This document shows, in pieces, positions 5,942-5,947 of a stretch of 5,947 bases of DNA (position 1 is its first letter; every line of letters begins with the position of its first letter). The notes below the pieces were generated by a model that saw only the letters and a program-made list of their open reading frames with translations, had not been told where the DNA came from and did no database searches. This stretch comes from Clostridia bacterium. GTDB lineage: Bacteria; Bacillota; Clostridia; Oscillospirales; CAG-272. The stretch is from assembly GCA_017451975.1 (NCBI GenBank), contig JAFTNI010000098.1:1-5947 (forward strand), written 5' to 3'. The position numbers and the translations under genes were made by a program.

Positions 5942-5947
5942 AATAAA

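Noticed and set aside
1..5947. CRISPR array, insertion sequence, tRNA or prophage signals
   Set aside because: No regularly spaced repeats, transposase or integrase motifs, terminal inverted repeats or tRNA-like cloverleaf were seen.

Overview
The window looks like a chromosomal segment of a Firmicutes-type bacterium, most likely an uncultured Clostridia-class gut or anaerobe lineage. The evidence is AT-rich spacers, AGGAG-type ribosome binding sites, sigma-A-like promoters, the family types of the threonine-pathway enzymes, and moderate-GC genes with mixed AGA/CGC arginine use. This placement is inference; there is no rRNA or other marker gene here.

Left part (1-2606). The first third of threonine synthase (thrC) runs leftward off the window edge. 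Homoserine dehydrogenase (hom) diverges from it across a 125-bp spacer that carries a possible symmetric bidirectional promoter. Immediately after hom, with one base between stop and start, is a PHP-family metal-dependent phosphoesterase starting at GTG. Hom and the PHP gene almost certainly form one transcription unit.

Middle part (2607-3747). Aspartate-semialdehyde dehydrogenase (asd) has its own promoter. A perfect 13-bp-arm inverted repeat sits exactly over the -10 element. The repeat is followed by a T-run, so it could also act as a terminator for transcripts coming from hom. A three-codon ORF overlaps the asd start. A strong intrinsic terminator with a GCAA tetraloop ends the unit. Together asd, hom and thrC supply three steps from aspartyl phosphate to threonine; aspartokinase (lysC) and homoserine kinase (thrB) are not in the window.

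Right part (3748-5941). Bases 3748-3824 hold nothing I recognise. Then comes a near-consensus extended -10 promoter (TTGACA, 17-bp spacer, TGC, TAAAAT). It is followed by about 200 nt that fold into a long branched rod (closing stem 3861-3873/3998-4010), then by a terminator at 4033-4060. I read this as a structured noncoding RNA or a cis-acting leader. It has some 6S-like traits, but also a side hairpin and a 14-bp long-range complementarity that ordinary 6S RNA does not explain. Only about 20 nt after the terminator begins a 619-aa protein of unknown function. It has about eight predicted membrane segments, a cytoplasmic four-cysteine zinc ribbon and a charged linker.

The structured RNA locus is the most interesting and least explained part of the window. 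The asd operator palindrome is second.
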